This document shows positions 35,515 through 44,232 of a stretch of DNA of 64,000 bases, one piece after another. This stretch comes from Palleronia marisminoris (GTDB lineage: Bacteria > Pseudomonadota > Alphaproteobacteria > Rhodobacterales > Rhodobacteraceae). The stretch spans positions 179,158-243,157 of the forward strand of contig NZ_FWFV01000006.1 in the NCBI RefSeq assembly GCF_900172315.1, read 5' to 3'. A program made the position numbers and the translations under genes. Under the pieces are notes generated by a model, which worked only from the letters and a program-made list of their open reading frames with translations, was not told where the DNA came from and did no database searches. Position 1 is the stretch's first letter. The number at the start of each line of letters is the position of its first letter.

Positions 35515-36795
35515 TCAGCGCAATCCGAGGTCGAGACCTCCGGGGCAGATCTCTGCGATCGTGACCATGCGCCCGGTGTCCGCGCTGCGCAGGGCGGCGA
35601 TGCCGGTCAGCACGGACAAGGCGCCCGCGCGGCTGTCGGCGCGCTGCTTCAACGGATCATCGCGATTACGGAATATCGTGTCGCGCATCCGGTTGTCGCC
35701 ACCGTAATGCCCGCCGGGCTCGTGCGGAACCGTGATCACCTCGTGCCCGCCGCCGAAATTGCGGGTCAAAAGGATGCGGTCCTCGGGCTCGACCTCCCAA
35801 GGCTGGCGTTCGTGCTGGCGCAGCTCGATCCGCCCGCCCGTACCGTTGAAGGCGATGTGGTGCCCCTCGATCGGCATGTAGGTGTTGAGCGAATACGACA
35901 CGACTGCACCATTGGAATAGCGGATGGTGGACGTCATCGTGTCGGGGATGTCGATCTCTTCGCGGAAGACGCAGGCGTCACGGAAGTAACCGTCGACTTC
36001 TGCCGGGTCACCGTAGAGTGGCCAGAGGAAATCGTCGGCTTCCATGTCGAAGTAGAAGTTGCATTCTGCGGCATGGGGGCAGTCGTGGCAGCGCGTGGAC
36101 CGGAACGGCCCGTTGTGGCCATAGTTGCGCAGTTCGCCGAAGGCCGAGACATCCACCGGATCGGCGTCGAGATACCAGTTCAGCAAGTCGAAATGGTGGG
36201 TGGCCTTGTGGACGAAGAGCGAGCCCGAATGCTCGCGGAAGGCATGCCACCGGCGGAAGTAGTCGGCGCCGTGATCCGTATCGAGATACCAGTGAAAATC
36301 CACGGAGGTCACCGTTCCGATGGCGCCCGAGGCGAGCAGTTCGCGGATCTTGTAGGAGGTCGGTGCGAAACGGTAGTTGAAGGACACATCGACCCGCCGC
36401 CCGGTGCGTGCCTCGGCCGCGCGGATCCGGGCGATCTTTTCCGGCGAGGTGGTCATCGGCTTTTCGGTGATGACGTCGGAACCGGCTTCCAGGGCAGCCA
36501 CGATGAGGTCGTCATGGGTGTCGTCGGGCGTGCAGACGATGACCAGTTCCGGACGTGTTTCGGCAAGGCAGGCGTTGAAATCGGTCCAGATCGGAGCGTT
36601 GCTCCGGATCATCGTCCGTGCGCGTTCGGCGCGCATATCGTTCAGATCGCAGATGCCGACCAGTTCGACACGGTCGTTCCAGCCCTCGAGAAGCTCTTGC
36701 CCCCACATCGTCGTCCCGCGGTTCCCCGTTCCCGCCAGAACGTAGCGTGCCCGTTTTTCCGTATCGGCCTCGGCCCTCGTATGTGTGGCTGTCAT
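35515..36795 (-). CDS. Gfo/Idh/MocA oxidoreductase 2 with Cys cluster
   Basis: NAD(P)-dependent oxidoreductase of 426 residues, longer than the usual 330-390. Nucleotide loop AGTGNRG (21-27), EKP at 111-113 and THHFDLLNWYL at about 199-209 are present. An insertion in the C-terminal domain holds RCHDCPHAAEC (Cys236, Cys239, Cys245), suggesting a structural metal site. GGGGAG precedes ATG 36795. It is divergent from the ABC transporter operon and shares its control region with operator site 3. Confidence 0.88.
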   Translation of the reverse strand: MTATHTRAEADTEKRARYVLAGTGNRGTTMWGQELLEGWNDRVELVGICDLNDMRAERARTMIRSNAPIWTDFNACLAETRPELVIVCTPDDTHDDLIVAALEAGSDVITEKPMTTSPEKIARIRAAEARTGRRVDVSFNYRFAPTSYKIRELLASGAIGTVTSVDFHWYLDTDHGADYFRRWHAFREHSGSLFVHKATHHFDLLNWYLDADPVDVSAFGELRNYGHNGPFRSTRCHDCPHAAECNFYFDMEADDFLWPLYGDPAEVDGYFRDACVFREEIDIPDTMTSTIRYSNGAVVSYSLNTYMPIEGHHIAFNGTGGRIELRQHERQPWEVEPEDRILLTRNFGGGHEVITVPHEPGGHYGGDNRMRDTIFRNRDDPLKQRADSRAGALSVLTGIAALRSADTGRMVTIAEICPGGLDLGLR

Positions 36796-36873
36796 GGTTT
36801 CTCCCCGAGATTGCGTTCGCGACGGCGTAGTTGGCGTGCAGCGTATGCACCAAGCGGGGAGGGAGCAACTAAT

Positions 36874-36893
36874 AACCTACCGACCGGTAATAA
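36874..36893. promoter_or_regulatory. TetR-type operator site 3 in the divergent control region
   Basis: AACCTACC-GACC-GGTAATAA has the complete left arm of site 2 and the TACC-N4-GGTA core; the outer right arm is degenerate. On the minus strand it reads GGTAGGTTATTAG, closely matching the site-2 context GGTAGGTTATAG that forms the -10 box there. It lies 79 bp before the minus-strand oxidoreductase start (36795) and 126 bp before the ABC receptor start (37019), so one regulator could control both. Confidence 0.68.
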
Positions 36894-37018
36894 AGCTTGC
36901 CCGGTTTCCGTCGCCTTGCTATCGATTCGAGGAAGGTGGGCGCTTCGGCCGAGGAGGGGTCTGGCGCTCTTCGAATTGGTGGGGCCTGTGCTCTGCCTTG
37001 AAATGGGGAGGAATCTAC

Positions 37019-38296
37019 ATGAAACGGTTTGGAATGGGCCGCATCGCTGCGCTGGCAGGGGTCGCTGCTGCAGCACTTTTGGCCGGTCCGGTGGCGGCGC
37101 AGGATGCGAAGGAGCTTCGGATGCTGTGGTGGGGCTCTCAGCCCCGCGCCGACCGCACGTTTGAAGTCATCGACATGTACCAGGAAGCCAATCCCGACGT
37201 GTCGATCCAGGGCGAAACGGTGGGTTGGTCCGATTATTGGACGCGCTTGGCCACGCAGGTCGCCGGGCGAAATGCACCGGACGTCATTCAGCAGGATTAT
37301 CGTTACCTGTTCGAATATGGAAGCCGCGGCGCGCTCGCGGACATGATGCCCTATCGCGATGAGATTTTGGCCTTGCCCGGCGTCAGCGAAGAGGATCTGC
37401 AAAGCGGCATGGCCGACGGAAAGCTGTGGGGTGTGAACCTGGGCGTCAATTCCGTCGCCATGATGGTCAACGCCACGGCATTCGAAGAAGCCGGTGTGCG
37501 GTTGCCCGAAAACGGGGACACCTGGGCAGAGGTCAAGGAATTGGCCATCGAGGTGGCGGAAAAGTCCGACCAGATCGATTACGGGATCGAGGACAGCTCC
37601 GGCTATGAGCCCGCGTTCCAGAATTGGCTGCGTCAGCGCGGCAAGGACCTGTATACGGCCGAGGGCCAGCTGGCCTTCGACGAGTCCGACGTCGTCGCCT
37701 GGTACGAGTTCTGGGCCGACATGCGCGACAGCGGCGCGGCGCCGCCGCCCGACGTTCAGGCATTGGACCAGCGGTCCATCGAGACGAACCAGGTTTCCCT
37801 TGGCAATACGGCCATCGGGTTCGCCAATTCCAACCAGTTGGTCGGCTTTTCCCAGATCAACGAAGATGAGATCGTGATGCGGGTCTTCCCGCTCGTGGAA
37901 GGCAGCACCAACGAGGGGCACTACTTCAAGCCCTCGCAGCTCCTCTCCGTGGCGGCGTCCACCGAATTCCCCGAGGATTCGATGGCCTTCGTGAACTTCT
38001 TCATTACCGATACCGAAGCCGGCAAGGTTCTGGACGTGGAGCGTGGGGTCCCGATCTCGGATCAGGTTCGCGAGGCGATCCGTCCTGAACTGGATGAGGA
38101 CGGGCTCGCGCAGCTTGAATTCATCGAAGGGCTTGACCCCTATGCCGGAACCCTGCCGCCGCCGCCGCCGCAGGGCGCGGGCGAGATCGACCAGATGATG
38201 ATCTCCGTCGGGCAACAGGTGGCCTTCGGCCAGCTCACCCCGGAGGAAGGCGCCGAGCGCCTGGTCTCCTCGGCCGAGAGCATCCTGTCACGCTGA
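37019..38296 (+). CDS. ABC sugar transporter, substrate-binding protein (family 1)
   Basis: Periplasmic binding protein of 425 residues of the carbohydrate uptake transporter-1 class. Signal peptide with LAGVAAAALLAGPVAAQ, then ELRMLWWGSQPRADRTFEVI. ATG 37019 follows GGGGAGGAAT at good spacing; the frame is open upstream but lacks similarity. It is the first gene of a six-gene run (receptor, two permeases, two oxidoreductases, ATPase). The ligand class is mono- or oligosaccharide-like; nothing more can be read. Confidence 0.92.
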   Translation: MKRFGMGRIAALAGVAAAALLAGPVAAQDAKELRMLWWGSQPRADRTFEVIDMYQEANPDVSIQGETVGWSDYWTRLATQVAGRNAPDVIQQDYRYLFEYGSRGALADMMPYRDEILALPGVSEEDLQSGMADGKLWGVNLGVNSVAMMVNATAFEEAGVRLPENGDTWAEVKELAIEVAEKSDQIDYGIEDSSGYEPAFQNWLRQRGKDLYTAEGQLAFDESDVVAWYEFWADMRDSGAAPPPDVQALDQRSIETNQVSLGNTAIGFANSNQLVGFSQINEDEIVMRVFPLVEGSTNEGHYFKPSQLLSVAASTEFPEDSMAFVNFFITDTEAGKVLDVERGVPISDQVREAIRPELDEDGLAQLEFIEGLDPYAGTLPPPPPQGAGEIDQMMISVGQQVAFGQLTPEEGAERLVSSAESILSR

Positions 38297-38375
38297 GTGC
38301 CGCGATCGTCCGGGCGGGGCGTCAGCTCCGTCCGGAACCGTGCGGCTGGCGTTCCAACTTGTCCAGGAGGTGTCG

Positions 38376-39341
38376 ATGTCGTCCCAATCCGATCCCCCGG
38401 CTTATTCTGCCGCAGCCGCCGCGCCGCTGGTAATGCGAAACGGTCCTCGCGCCCGCTTGACGCGGATGCTTGGACCCTCGGGTGCCGCCTATGTTTTTCT
38501 GTTCCCGTGGCTGGCCGGCTTCCTGATCCTGACCGCGGGCCCCGCCCTCTATTCCCTGTACCTGAGCTTCACGGACTACGACCTGATAACTCCACCCAGA
38601 TGGGCAGGGATGGATAACTACGTGCGGATCGCCACGAACGATCCGACATTTCAGGATGCAGTGCGCGTGACGCTGACCTTCGTGCTTCTGTCCGTCCCGC
38701 TGAAGCTGGCGGTGGCGCTGGGCGTGGCGATGCTGCTGAATCGCGGCCTGAGGGGACTGACGATCTACCGCGCGATCTTCTATTTGCCGTCGCTTCTGGG
38801 CACTTCGGTCGCCATCGCCGTTCTGTGGCGACAACTCTTCGCGGCCGACGGGCTGATCAACAACCTGCTGCTCGGTGTCGGAATCCAGGGACCAAGCTGG
38901 ATCTCCAGCCCTGACACCGCCCTGTATACGCTGGTGATCCTGGCGGTCTGGCAGTTCGGTTCACCGATGATCATCTTCCTGGCCGGATTGCGCCAAATCC
39001 CTGCCGATATCTACGAGGCCGCACGAATGGACGGCGCATCGAAGTCGCGGCAATTCTGGCGGATCACGCTGCCAATGCTGACCCCGGTCGTGTTCTTCAA
39101 TGCCATCGTGCAGACCATCGACGCCTTCAAGGCCTTCACGCCAGCGTTCATCATCTCTGGCGGAACCGGCGGCCCGATCAATTCGACGCTGTTCTACACG
39201 CTGTATCTTTACCAGGAGGCATTCGGCTTTTTCCGGATGGGCTATGCGTCTGCGCTGGCGTGGATCCTCCTGATCATGATCGCGCTCTTCACCGCCTTCA
39301 GCTTCCTAACCGCCCGCTACTGGGTACACTACGATGACTGA
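38376..39341 (+). CDS. ABC sugar transporter permease (MalF type)
   Basis: Inner-membrane permease of 321 residues with six helices. A hydrophilic N-terminal tail precedes GAAYVFLFPWLAGFLIL; the ATPase-coupling EAA loop reads EAARMDGASKSRQFWRITLP. ATG 38376 has AGGAGG directly upstream; an in-frame ATG at 38340 lacks one. The end overlaps the second permease gene by eight bases. Confidence 0.93.
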   Translation: MSSQSDPPAYSAAAAAPLVMRNGPRARLTRMLGPSGAAYVFLFPWLAGFLILTAGPALYSLYLSFTDYDLITPPRWAGMDNYVRIATNDPTFQDAVRVTLTFVLLSVPLKLAVALGVAMLLNRGLRGLTIYRAIFYLPSLLGTSVAIAVLWRQLFAADGLINNLLLGVGIQGPSWISSPDTALYTLVILAVWQFGSPMIIFLAGLRQIPADIYEAARMDGASKSRQFWRITLPMLTPVVFFNAIVQTIDAFKAFTPAFIISGGTGGPINSTLFYTLYLYQEAFGFFRMGYASALAWILLIMIALFTAFSFLTARYWVHYDD

Positions 39342-40206
39342 TGTTCAGCCAGCCGAAACGTCGCGGGAACCCGGCAGCCGGCCGCTCTGGCGCTCGCTTC
39401 TGACCCATGCGCTGCTGATCGCGTTCTCGTTCGCGATGCTCTATCCGATCCTGTGGATGCTTTCGGCGTCCTTCCGGCCGACGGAAGAGATCTTCAGCTC
39501 CACCTCCTTGATCCCCAGCCAGTTGCGGGTGGAATCCTATCCGGAGGGATGGTTCGGCCTGCGGGTCAGCTTCGGGCAGTTCTTCGCCAATAGCATGGTG
39601 ATCGCGGTGCTGTCGGTGATCGGCAACGTGGTCGCCTGTTCGCTAGCCGCTTTCGCCTTCGCCCGGCTGCAATTCCCGTGGAAGAACTTCTGGTTCGCGC
39701 TGATGCTGGGCACCCTGATGCTGCCCTACCACGTCACGCTGATCCCGCAATACGTGCTGTTCCTCAACCTGGGGTGGGTGGACACGATCCTGCCGTTGGT
39801 CGTGCCGAAATTCATGGCCACCGACGCGTTCTTCATCTTCCTGATGGTGCAGTTCTTCCGTGGCATTCCGAAAGAGCTGGACGAGGCCGCGCGGATGGAC
39901 GGGTGCTCGCCGTTCCGAATCTACTGGAAGATAATCCTGCCACTGTCCCTGCCGGTTCTGGCGACCGCGGCGATCTTCTCGTTCCTGTGGACATGGGACG
40001 ATTTCTTCGGGCCGCTCATCTATCTCAACAGCATGCAGGATTACACCGTCCAGCTTGGCCTGCGCAGCTTTATCGACGCGACGGGCCAATCCAACTGGTC
40101 CGGGTTGTTCGCGATGTCGATCCTGTCGCTCTTGCCGGTCTTCCTGCTGTTCATCTTCTTCCAGCGGCTGCTGATCGACGGCATCGCCACGACAGGCATG
40201 AAGTAG
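39334..40206 (+). CDS. ABC sugar transporter permease (MalG type)
   Basis: Second permease, 290 residues, six helices, starting FSFAMLYPILWMLSASFRPTEEIF after a short cytoplasmic tail, as usual for the MalG-like partner. EAA loop: EAARMDGCSPFRIYWKIILP. It overlaps the first permease gene by eight bases and is followed nine bases later by an oxidoreductase gene, so uptake and catabolism are co-transcribed. Confidence 0.93.
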   Translation: MTDVQPAETSREPGSRPLWRSLLTHALLIAFSFAMLYPILWMLSASFRPTEEIFSSTSLIPSQLRVESYPEGWFGLRVSFGQFFANSMVIAVLSVIGNVVACSLAAFAFARLQFPWKNFWFALMLGTLMLPYHVTLIPQYVLFLNLGWVDTILPLVVPKFMATDAFFIFLMVQFFRGIPKELDEAARMDGCSPFRIYWKIILPLSLPVLATAAIFSFLWTWDDFFGPLIYLNSMQDYTVQLGLRSFIDATGQSNWSGLFAMSILSLLPVFLLFIFFQRLLIDGIATTGMK

Positions 40207-40215
40207 GAGCAATCC

Positions 40216-41211
40216 ATGACCAGTTTCGCGGCCATCGGCCTCGATCATAACCACATCTATGGGCAGGTGGCCGAGTTGCTTGCCGCCGGCGGCCGGCTGG
40301 ACGGCTTCGCCACTGAAGACGAGGCGCAGGCCAAGACGTTCCTCGACGCGCATCCAGACGCCCCACGGCGGAGCGAGGCCGATCTGCTGGCCGATCCCGA
40401 GATCGCGCTGATAACCTCGGCCGCCGTTCCATCCGACCGGGCAGCGCTGGCACGACGGGCCATGCAGGCGGGCAAGGACGTCCTGCTGGACAAGCCGGGC
40501 GTGATAACCCGTGACGGGCTTGCCGCGCTACGCGCCGCCCATGCCGAGACGGGACGCCGTGTGCGCGTCCATCATTCGGAACTGGAAAGCAACGCGGCCG
40601 CCCAGACCGCATTGCGGCTGGTGCGGGACGGCGCGATCGGCCGGGTCATCCACTATTTCGGTACCGGACCGCACAGGATGGGGAATCCGGACTCGAGACC
40701 CGACTGGTTCTGGGACCGCGACCGCAACGGGGGAATCCTCGCCGATATCGGGGCCCACCATATCGCGCAATTCCTCGCTTTCACCGGCGAAACGCGCGTG
40801 CGCATTACTTCGGCCCGCACGGCATGCCAGGGTGCGGCGAAGGGTTTTCAGGACATGGGTGACATGGTCATGGAGGCCGGCGATGCGCAGGGCTACGCGC
40901 GTGTCGACTGGTACACTCCGGCGGGCATGCCGACCTGGGGCGACGGGCGGATCATCCTGACCGGCACCGACGGCGTCCTGGAACTGCGCAAGTACGTGGA
41001 CCCTGCCGGAGAAGGGGTGGGCCCTCACGTGATCCTGACCGATGCGGACGGGCCGCGGCGTATCCCCTGCGAAGACCAGTCCGACTTCTGCGCCCGTGTG
41101 CTCGCGGATGCGCGAGACGGCACGGAAACGGCGATCCCGCAGGATACCGCCTTTCACATCATGGAGGCGGGGCTCATCGCGCAGGAACTCGGAGAGGTGA
41201 AGACCGGATGA
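40216..41211 (+). CDS. Gfo/Idh/MocA oxidoreductase 3, divergent nucleotide loop
   Basis: Gfo/Idh/MocA-like protein of 331 residues. The normal GxGxxG dinucleotide loop is replaced by AIGLDHNHIYGQ (6-17), and the EKP motif by DKP in VLLDKPGVIT. The C-terminal domain is recognisable (GGILADIGAHHIAQFLAFTG). It may bind NAD(P) in an altered way or have lost redox activity. Its end overlaps oxidoreductase 4 by ATGA. Confidence 0.8.
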   Translation: MTSFAAIGLDHNHIYGQVAELLAAGGRLDGFATEDEAQAKTFLDAHPDAPRRSEADLLADPEIALITSAAVPSDRAALARRAMQAGKDVLLDKPGVITRDGLAALRAAHAETGRRVRVHHSELESNAAAQTALRLVRDGAIGRVIHYFGTGPHRMGNPDSRPDWFWDRDRNGGILADIGAHHIAQFLAFTGETRVRITSARTACQGAAKGFQDMGDMVMEAGDAQGYARVDWYTPAGMPTWGDGRIILTGTDGVLELRKYVDPAGEGVGPHVILTDADGPRRIPCEDQSDFCARVLADARDGTETAIPQDTAFHIMEAGLIAQELGEVKTG

Positions 41212-42278
41212 AAACCTACAGGGTCGCCGTGATCGGCCTCGGTGTCGGACGCGGGCACATCGAAGAAGCATGGGCCACACTTCCGGGCCAATTCGAACTG
41301 ACCGTCGTCTGTGATCTGGATGCCGGGCGGAGGGACAGTGTCGCGCAGGAGTATGGCTGCGACGCGTCGGACGATTTCGACGCGGTGATCGCGCGCGAAG
41401 ATATCGACATCGTCGATATCTGCACGCCGCCGGCGCTGCACCTGCCGCAGGTCGAGTCGGCGCTATCCGCCGGCAAGCACGTCATTTGCGAAAAGCCTCT
41501 CGCCGGATCCCTGGACGAGATCGAAAGGCTGGAACTTGCGGAACGGCGCGCCCCCGGCGTTCTGATGCCGGTCTTCCAGTATCGCTTCGGCGCTGGCGCC
41601 AAGGCCGCGCGGAGGATAATCGACGAGGGAATAGCCGGAAAGCCGCTCGTCGCCACGGCAGAGACCCATTGGTTCCGTGACGCCGCCTATTTCGACAATC
41701 CCTGGCGTGGCAACCTCAGGGCCGAGTTGGGTGGCACGATGACCACCCATGCGATCCACATCCACGACATGATGAGCTGGCTGATGGGCCCGGTCGAGGC
41801 TGTTTTCGGCCGAATGGCGACGCGCATCCACGACATCGAAACAGAGGATACCGCGTCTGCCAGCGTGGCCTTCGCTTCCGGCGCTTTGGGCTCTCTCAGC
41901 GCCTGCACCGGAAGCCATGACGAATTTTCCCGCCTGTTCATGGCGTTCGAGCATGTCAGCTTCGAAACCACGCGCGCGCCCTATGCCGTAGGTCGCGGGC
42001 CGTGGACCATCACCGCGCGCGACCCCGAGCGGCAGGCGCGTTGCGACGAGATCGCGCGCGCCTGTGCGGACACGCCCGAGCGATTTACCGGCCAGATGAT
42101 GGCGTTCCACGATGCGCTCGAAGCCGGCGCCCCGCCGCCCGTTGGCGTTGCCGATGCGCGCGCGGCCATCGCGTTTCTGACCGCGTTCTACCGGTCTGCA
42201 GCGACACAGAGGCAGGTGACCCTGCCGCTATCCGACACCGATCCCGCCCGCAGCGGATGGCTTCCCGCAGCCAGCTGA
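41208..42278 (+). CDS. Gfo/Idh/MocA oxidoreductase 4
   Basis: NAD(P)-dependent oxidoreductase of 356 residues with a canonical start RVAVIGLGVGRGH, the CEKPLAG lysine motif near residue 95 and THAIHIHDMMSWLMGP near 180 as active-site histidines. Related enzymes oxidise inositols, glucosides at C3, or sugar alcohols. It is coupled to oxidoreductase 3 and precedes the ABC ATPase gene by 29 bp. Confidence 0.9.
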   Translation: MKTYRVAVIGLGVGRGHIEEAWATLPGQFELTVVCDLDAGRRDSVAQEYGCDASDDFDAVIAREDIDIVDICTPPALHLPQVESALSAGKHVICEKPLAGSLDEIERLELAERRAPGVLMPVFQYRFGAGAKAARRIIDEGIAGKPLVATAETHWFRDAAYFDNPWRGNLRAELGGTMTTHAIHIHDMMSWLMGPVEAVFGRMATRIHDIETEDTASASVAFASGALGSLSACTGSHDEFSRLFMAFEHVSFETTRAPYAVGRGPWTITARDPERQARCDEIARACADTPERFTGQMMAFHDALEAGAPPPVGVADARAAIAFLTAFYRSAATQRQVTLPLSDTDPARSGWLPAAS

Positions 42279-42307
42279 TCGCCCGCAGAACCACAGGAGA
42301 AGGCCGC

Positions 42308-43396
42308 ATGTCGACCAGGATCGAGCTGAGGAAATTCGTAAAGACGTTCGGCGCGCTCGAAGTCATCCACGGGATCGACTTGACGATCGATCCGGGGGAA
42401 TTCGTCGTCTTCGTCGGACCCTCGGGCTGCGGAAAGTCCACGCTGCTGCGCATGATCGCGGGGTTGGAAACGATCTCGAAGGGCGACCTTTTCATCGGAG
42501 ATGACCGGGTCAACAATGTCGACGCCGCTGCGCGAGGCATCGCCATGGTGTTCCAGTCCTACGCGCTCTACCCGCACATGACCGTATACAAGAACCTGGC
42601 GTTCGGGCTGGAGACCATGGGCCAGCCCAAGGCCGATATCGCCGAGCGGGTCAATCGCGCCGCGGATATCCTTCAGATCGGCCACCTGCTCGACCGCAAG
42701 CCCAAGCAACTGTCGGGCGGGCAGCGGCAGCGTGTCGCGATCGGGCGCGCGATCGTGCGCGAGCCGCGGATCTTCCTGTTCGACGAGCCCTTGTCCAATC
42801 TCGATGCGGAGTTGCGGGTGCAGATGCGGGTCGAGATCTCGCAGCTGCACAAGCGGCTTGGCAATACCATGATCTACGTCACCCACGACCAGGTCGAGGC
42901 AATGACCATGGCCGACAAGATCGTGGTCCTGAAGGACGGCCACATCATGCAGGTCGGCTCGCCGCTGGATCTCTACAATGCACCGGCGAACCGGTTCGTC
43001 GCCGGTTTCATCGGCTCTCCACACATGAACTTCTTCACCGCGACGGTCCGTGGCTCCGGTGACAGCACCACGTTCGAGATCGACGGGCGCAAGATCACCG
43101 TACCGCGACGCATGGACGGGCTGAGCGCGGGCGACAAGGTCGAGATCGGCATCCGCCCGGAGCATCTGCGTCTCGACCCGCAGCCCGCCCAGGAGAACCT
43201 CGGAGAGATCAGCGCCGAGCTTCAGGAGAACCTGGGCGGACAGACGCTCGTCTACGGCAGGACGCCGGGTGGGCAGCGGTTGATCATCGTTCAGAATGGC
43301 CAGATGCAGGTGGGCGACACCGTCGAGGCGTGGTTCGATCCGGCCAACGCCCATGTCTTCGACACCAAGGGGCGAGTCGTCCGCGCCAGCTCCTGA
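42308..43396 (+). CDS. ugpC: ABC sugar transporter ATPase (UgpC/MsmK/MalK type)
   Basis: Energising subunit of the sugar ABC transporter, 362 residues from ATG 42308 (CAGGAGA upstream). Walker A GPSGCGKST, Q-loop VFQSYALYPHM, signature LSGGQRQRVAIGRA, Walker B IFLFDEP, switch His in VTHDQ, then the C-terminal OB-fold domain (IGIRPEHLRL) typical of sugar importers. It closes the operon started at 37019; I see no terminator in the 104 bp that follow. The symbol is the family name, not a claim of glycerol-3-phosphate transport. Confidence 0.93.
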   Translation: MSTRIELRKFVKTFGALEVIHGIDLTIDPGEFVVFVGPSGCGKSTLLRMIAGLETISKGDLFIGDDRVNNVDAAARGIAMVFQSYALYPHMTVYKNLAFGLETMGQPKADIAERVNRAADILQIGHLLDRKPKQLSGGQRQRVAIGRAIVREPRIFLFDEPLSNLDAELRVQMRVEISQLHKRLGNTMIYVTHDQVEAMTMADKIVVLKDGHIMQVGSPLDLYNAPANRFVAGFIGSPHMNFFTATVRGSGDSTTFEIDGRKITVPRRMDGLSAGDKVEIGIRPEHLRLDPQPAQENLGEISAELQENLGGQTLVYGRTPGGQRLIIVQNGQMQVGDTVEAWFDPANAHVFDTKGRVVRASS

Positions 43397-43500
43397 CGGG
43401 CAGGCGGGGCCGAGGACGTTGCTGCCCAGCGGCGGCCGCGCGATTGAAAGCGCAGCGCCGGAGGCTACCCTGACGCCCAAAACCCCGCGAGAGAGCGCCC

Positions 43501-44232
43501 ATGACCAACCCCACCGCCGCAATGATCGTGATTGGGGACGAGATCCTCTCGGGGCGCACGCGGGATTCGAACGCTCATCATCTGGCGGGCCGGTTGGCGA
43601 TCCAGGGGATCGACCTGCGCGAGGTGCGCTTCATCGGCGATGACCGCAGGACGATCGTCGCCACCGTGCAGGACCTTTCGGCGCAGCGTGATCACGTCTT
43701 TACCTCGGGCGGAATCGGCCCGACTCATGATGACATCACCGCCGATTGCGTGGCCGAAGCGATGGGCGCGGGCATCGACGTCCGCGACGACGCGCGTGCG
43801 ATCCTGCAGGCCTATTACGACGCCCGCGAGATCGAGATGAACGCCGCGCGCCTGCGCATGGCCCGCATCCCCGACGGCGCTGCGCTGATCGATAACCCGG
43901 TCTCGGCTGCACCGGGTTTCTCGATCGGCAATGTCCACGTCATGGCCGGCGTCCCCCGGATTTTCGAGGCGATGCTGGACGGCCTGCTGCGGCAGATCGA
44001 GGGCGGGCGGCAGGTCGTGTCGCGCAGCTTCCTGCTCGACCGGGGCGAGGGCGACATCGCCGACGTTCTCCGGCAACTGGCCACGGACCACTCGGCCGTG
44101 TCCATCGGCAGCTATCCGGCCTGGACGGGCGCCGGCTATCAGGTTGCCGTGGTGCTTCGCGGTGCCGAGGCAGGCGATCTGGACGCCGTGGCAGCCGAGC
44201 TGCGGGCGGCGTTCCCCGAGGCGCGGGAATGA
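43501..44232 (+). CDS. CinA-like molybdopterin-binding-domain protein
   Basis: Protein of 243 residues with the MoCF_biosynth fold (IVIGDEILSGRTRDSNAHHL, FTSGGIGPTHDDITADCVA, VMAGVPRIFEAMLDGL). This corresponds to the N-terminal half of CinA; the C-terminal nicotinamide-nucleotide amidase domain is missing, as in the shorter family annotated competence/damage-inducible protein A. Function is not established; pyrophosphatase or nucleotide repair roles are known for full CinA. Coupled to the next GNAT gene by ATGA. Confidence 0.86.
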   Translation: MTNPTAAMIVIGDEILSGRTRDSNAHHLAGRLAIQGIDLREVRFIGDDRRTIVATVQDLSAQRDHVFTSGGIGPTHDDITADCVAEAMGAGIDVRDDARAILQAYYDAREIEMNAARLRMARIPDGAALIDNPVSAAPGFSIGNVHVMAGVPRIFEAMLDGLLRQIEGGRQVVSRSFLLDRGEGDIADVLRQLATDHSAVSIGSYPAWTGAGYQVAVVLRGAEAGDLDAVAAELRAAFPEARE

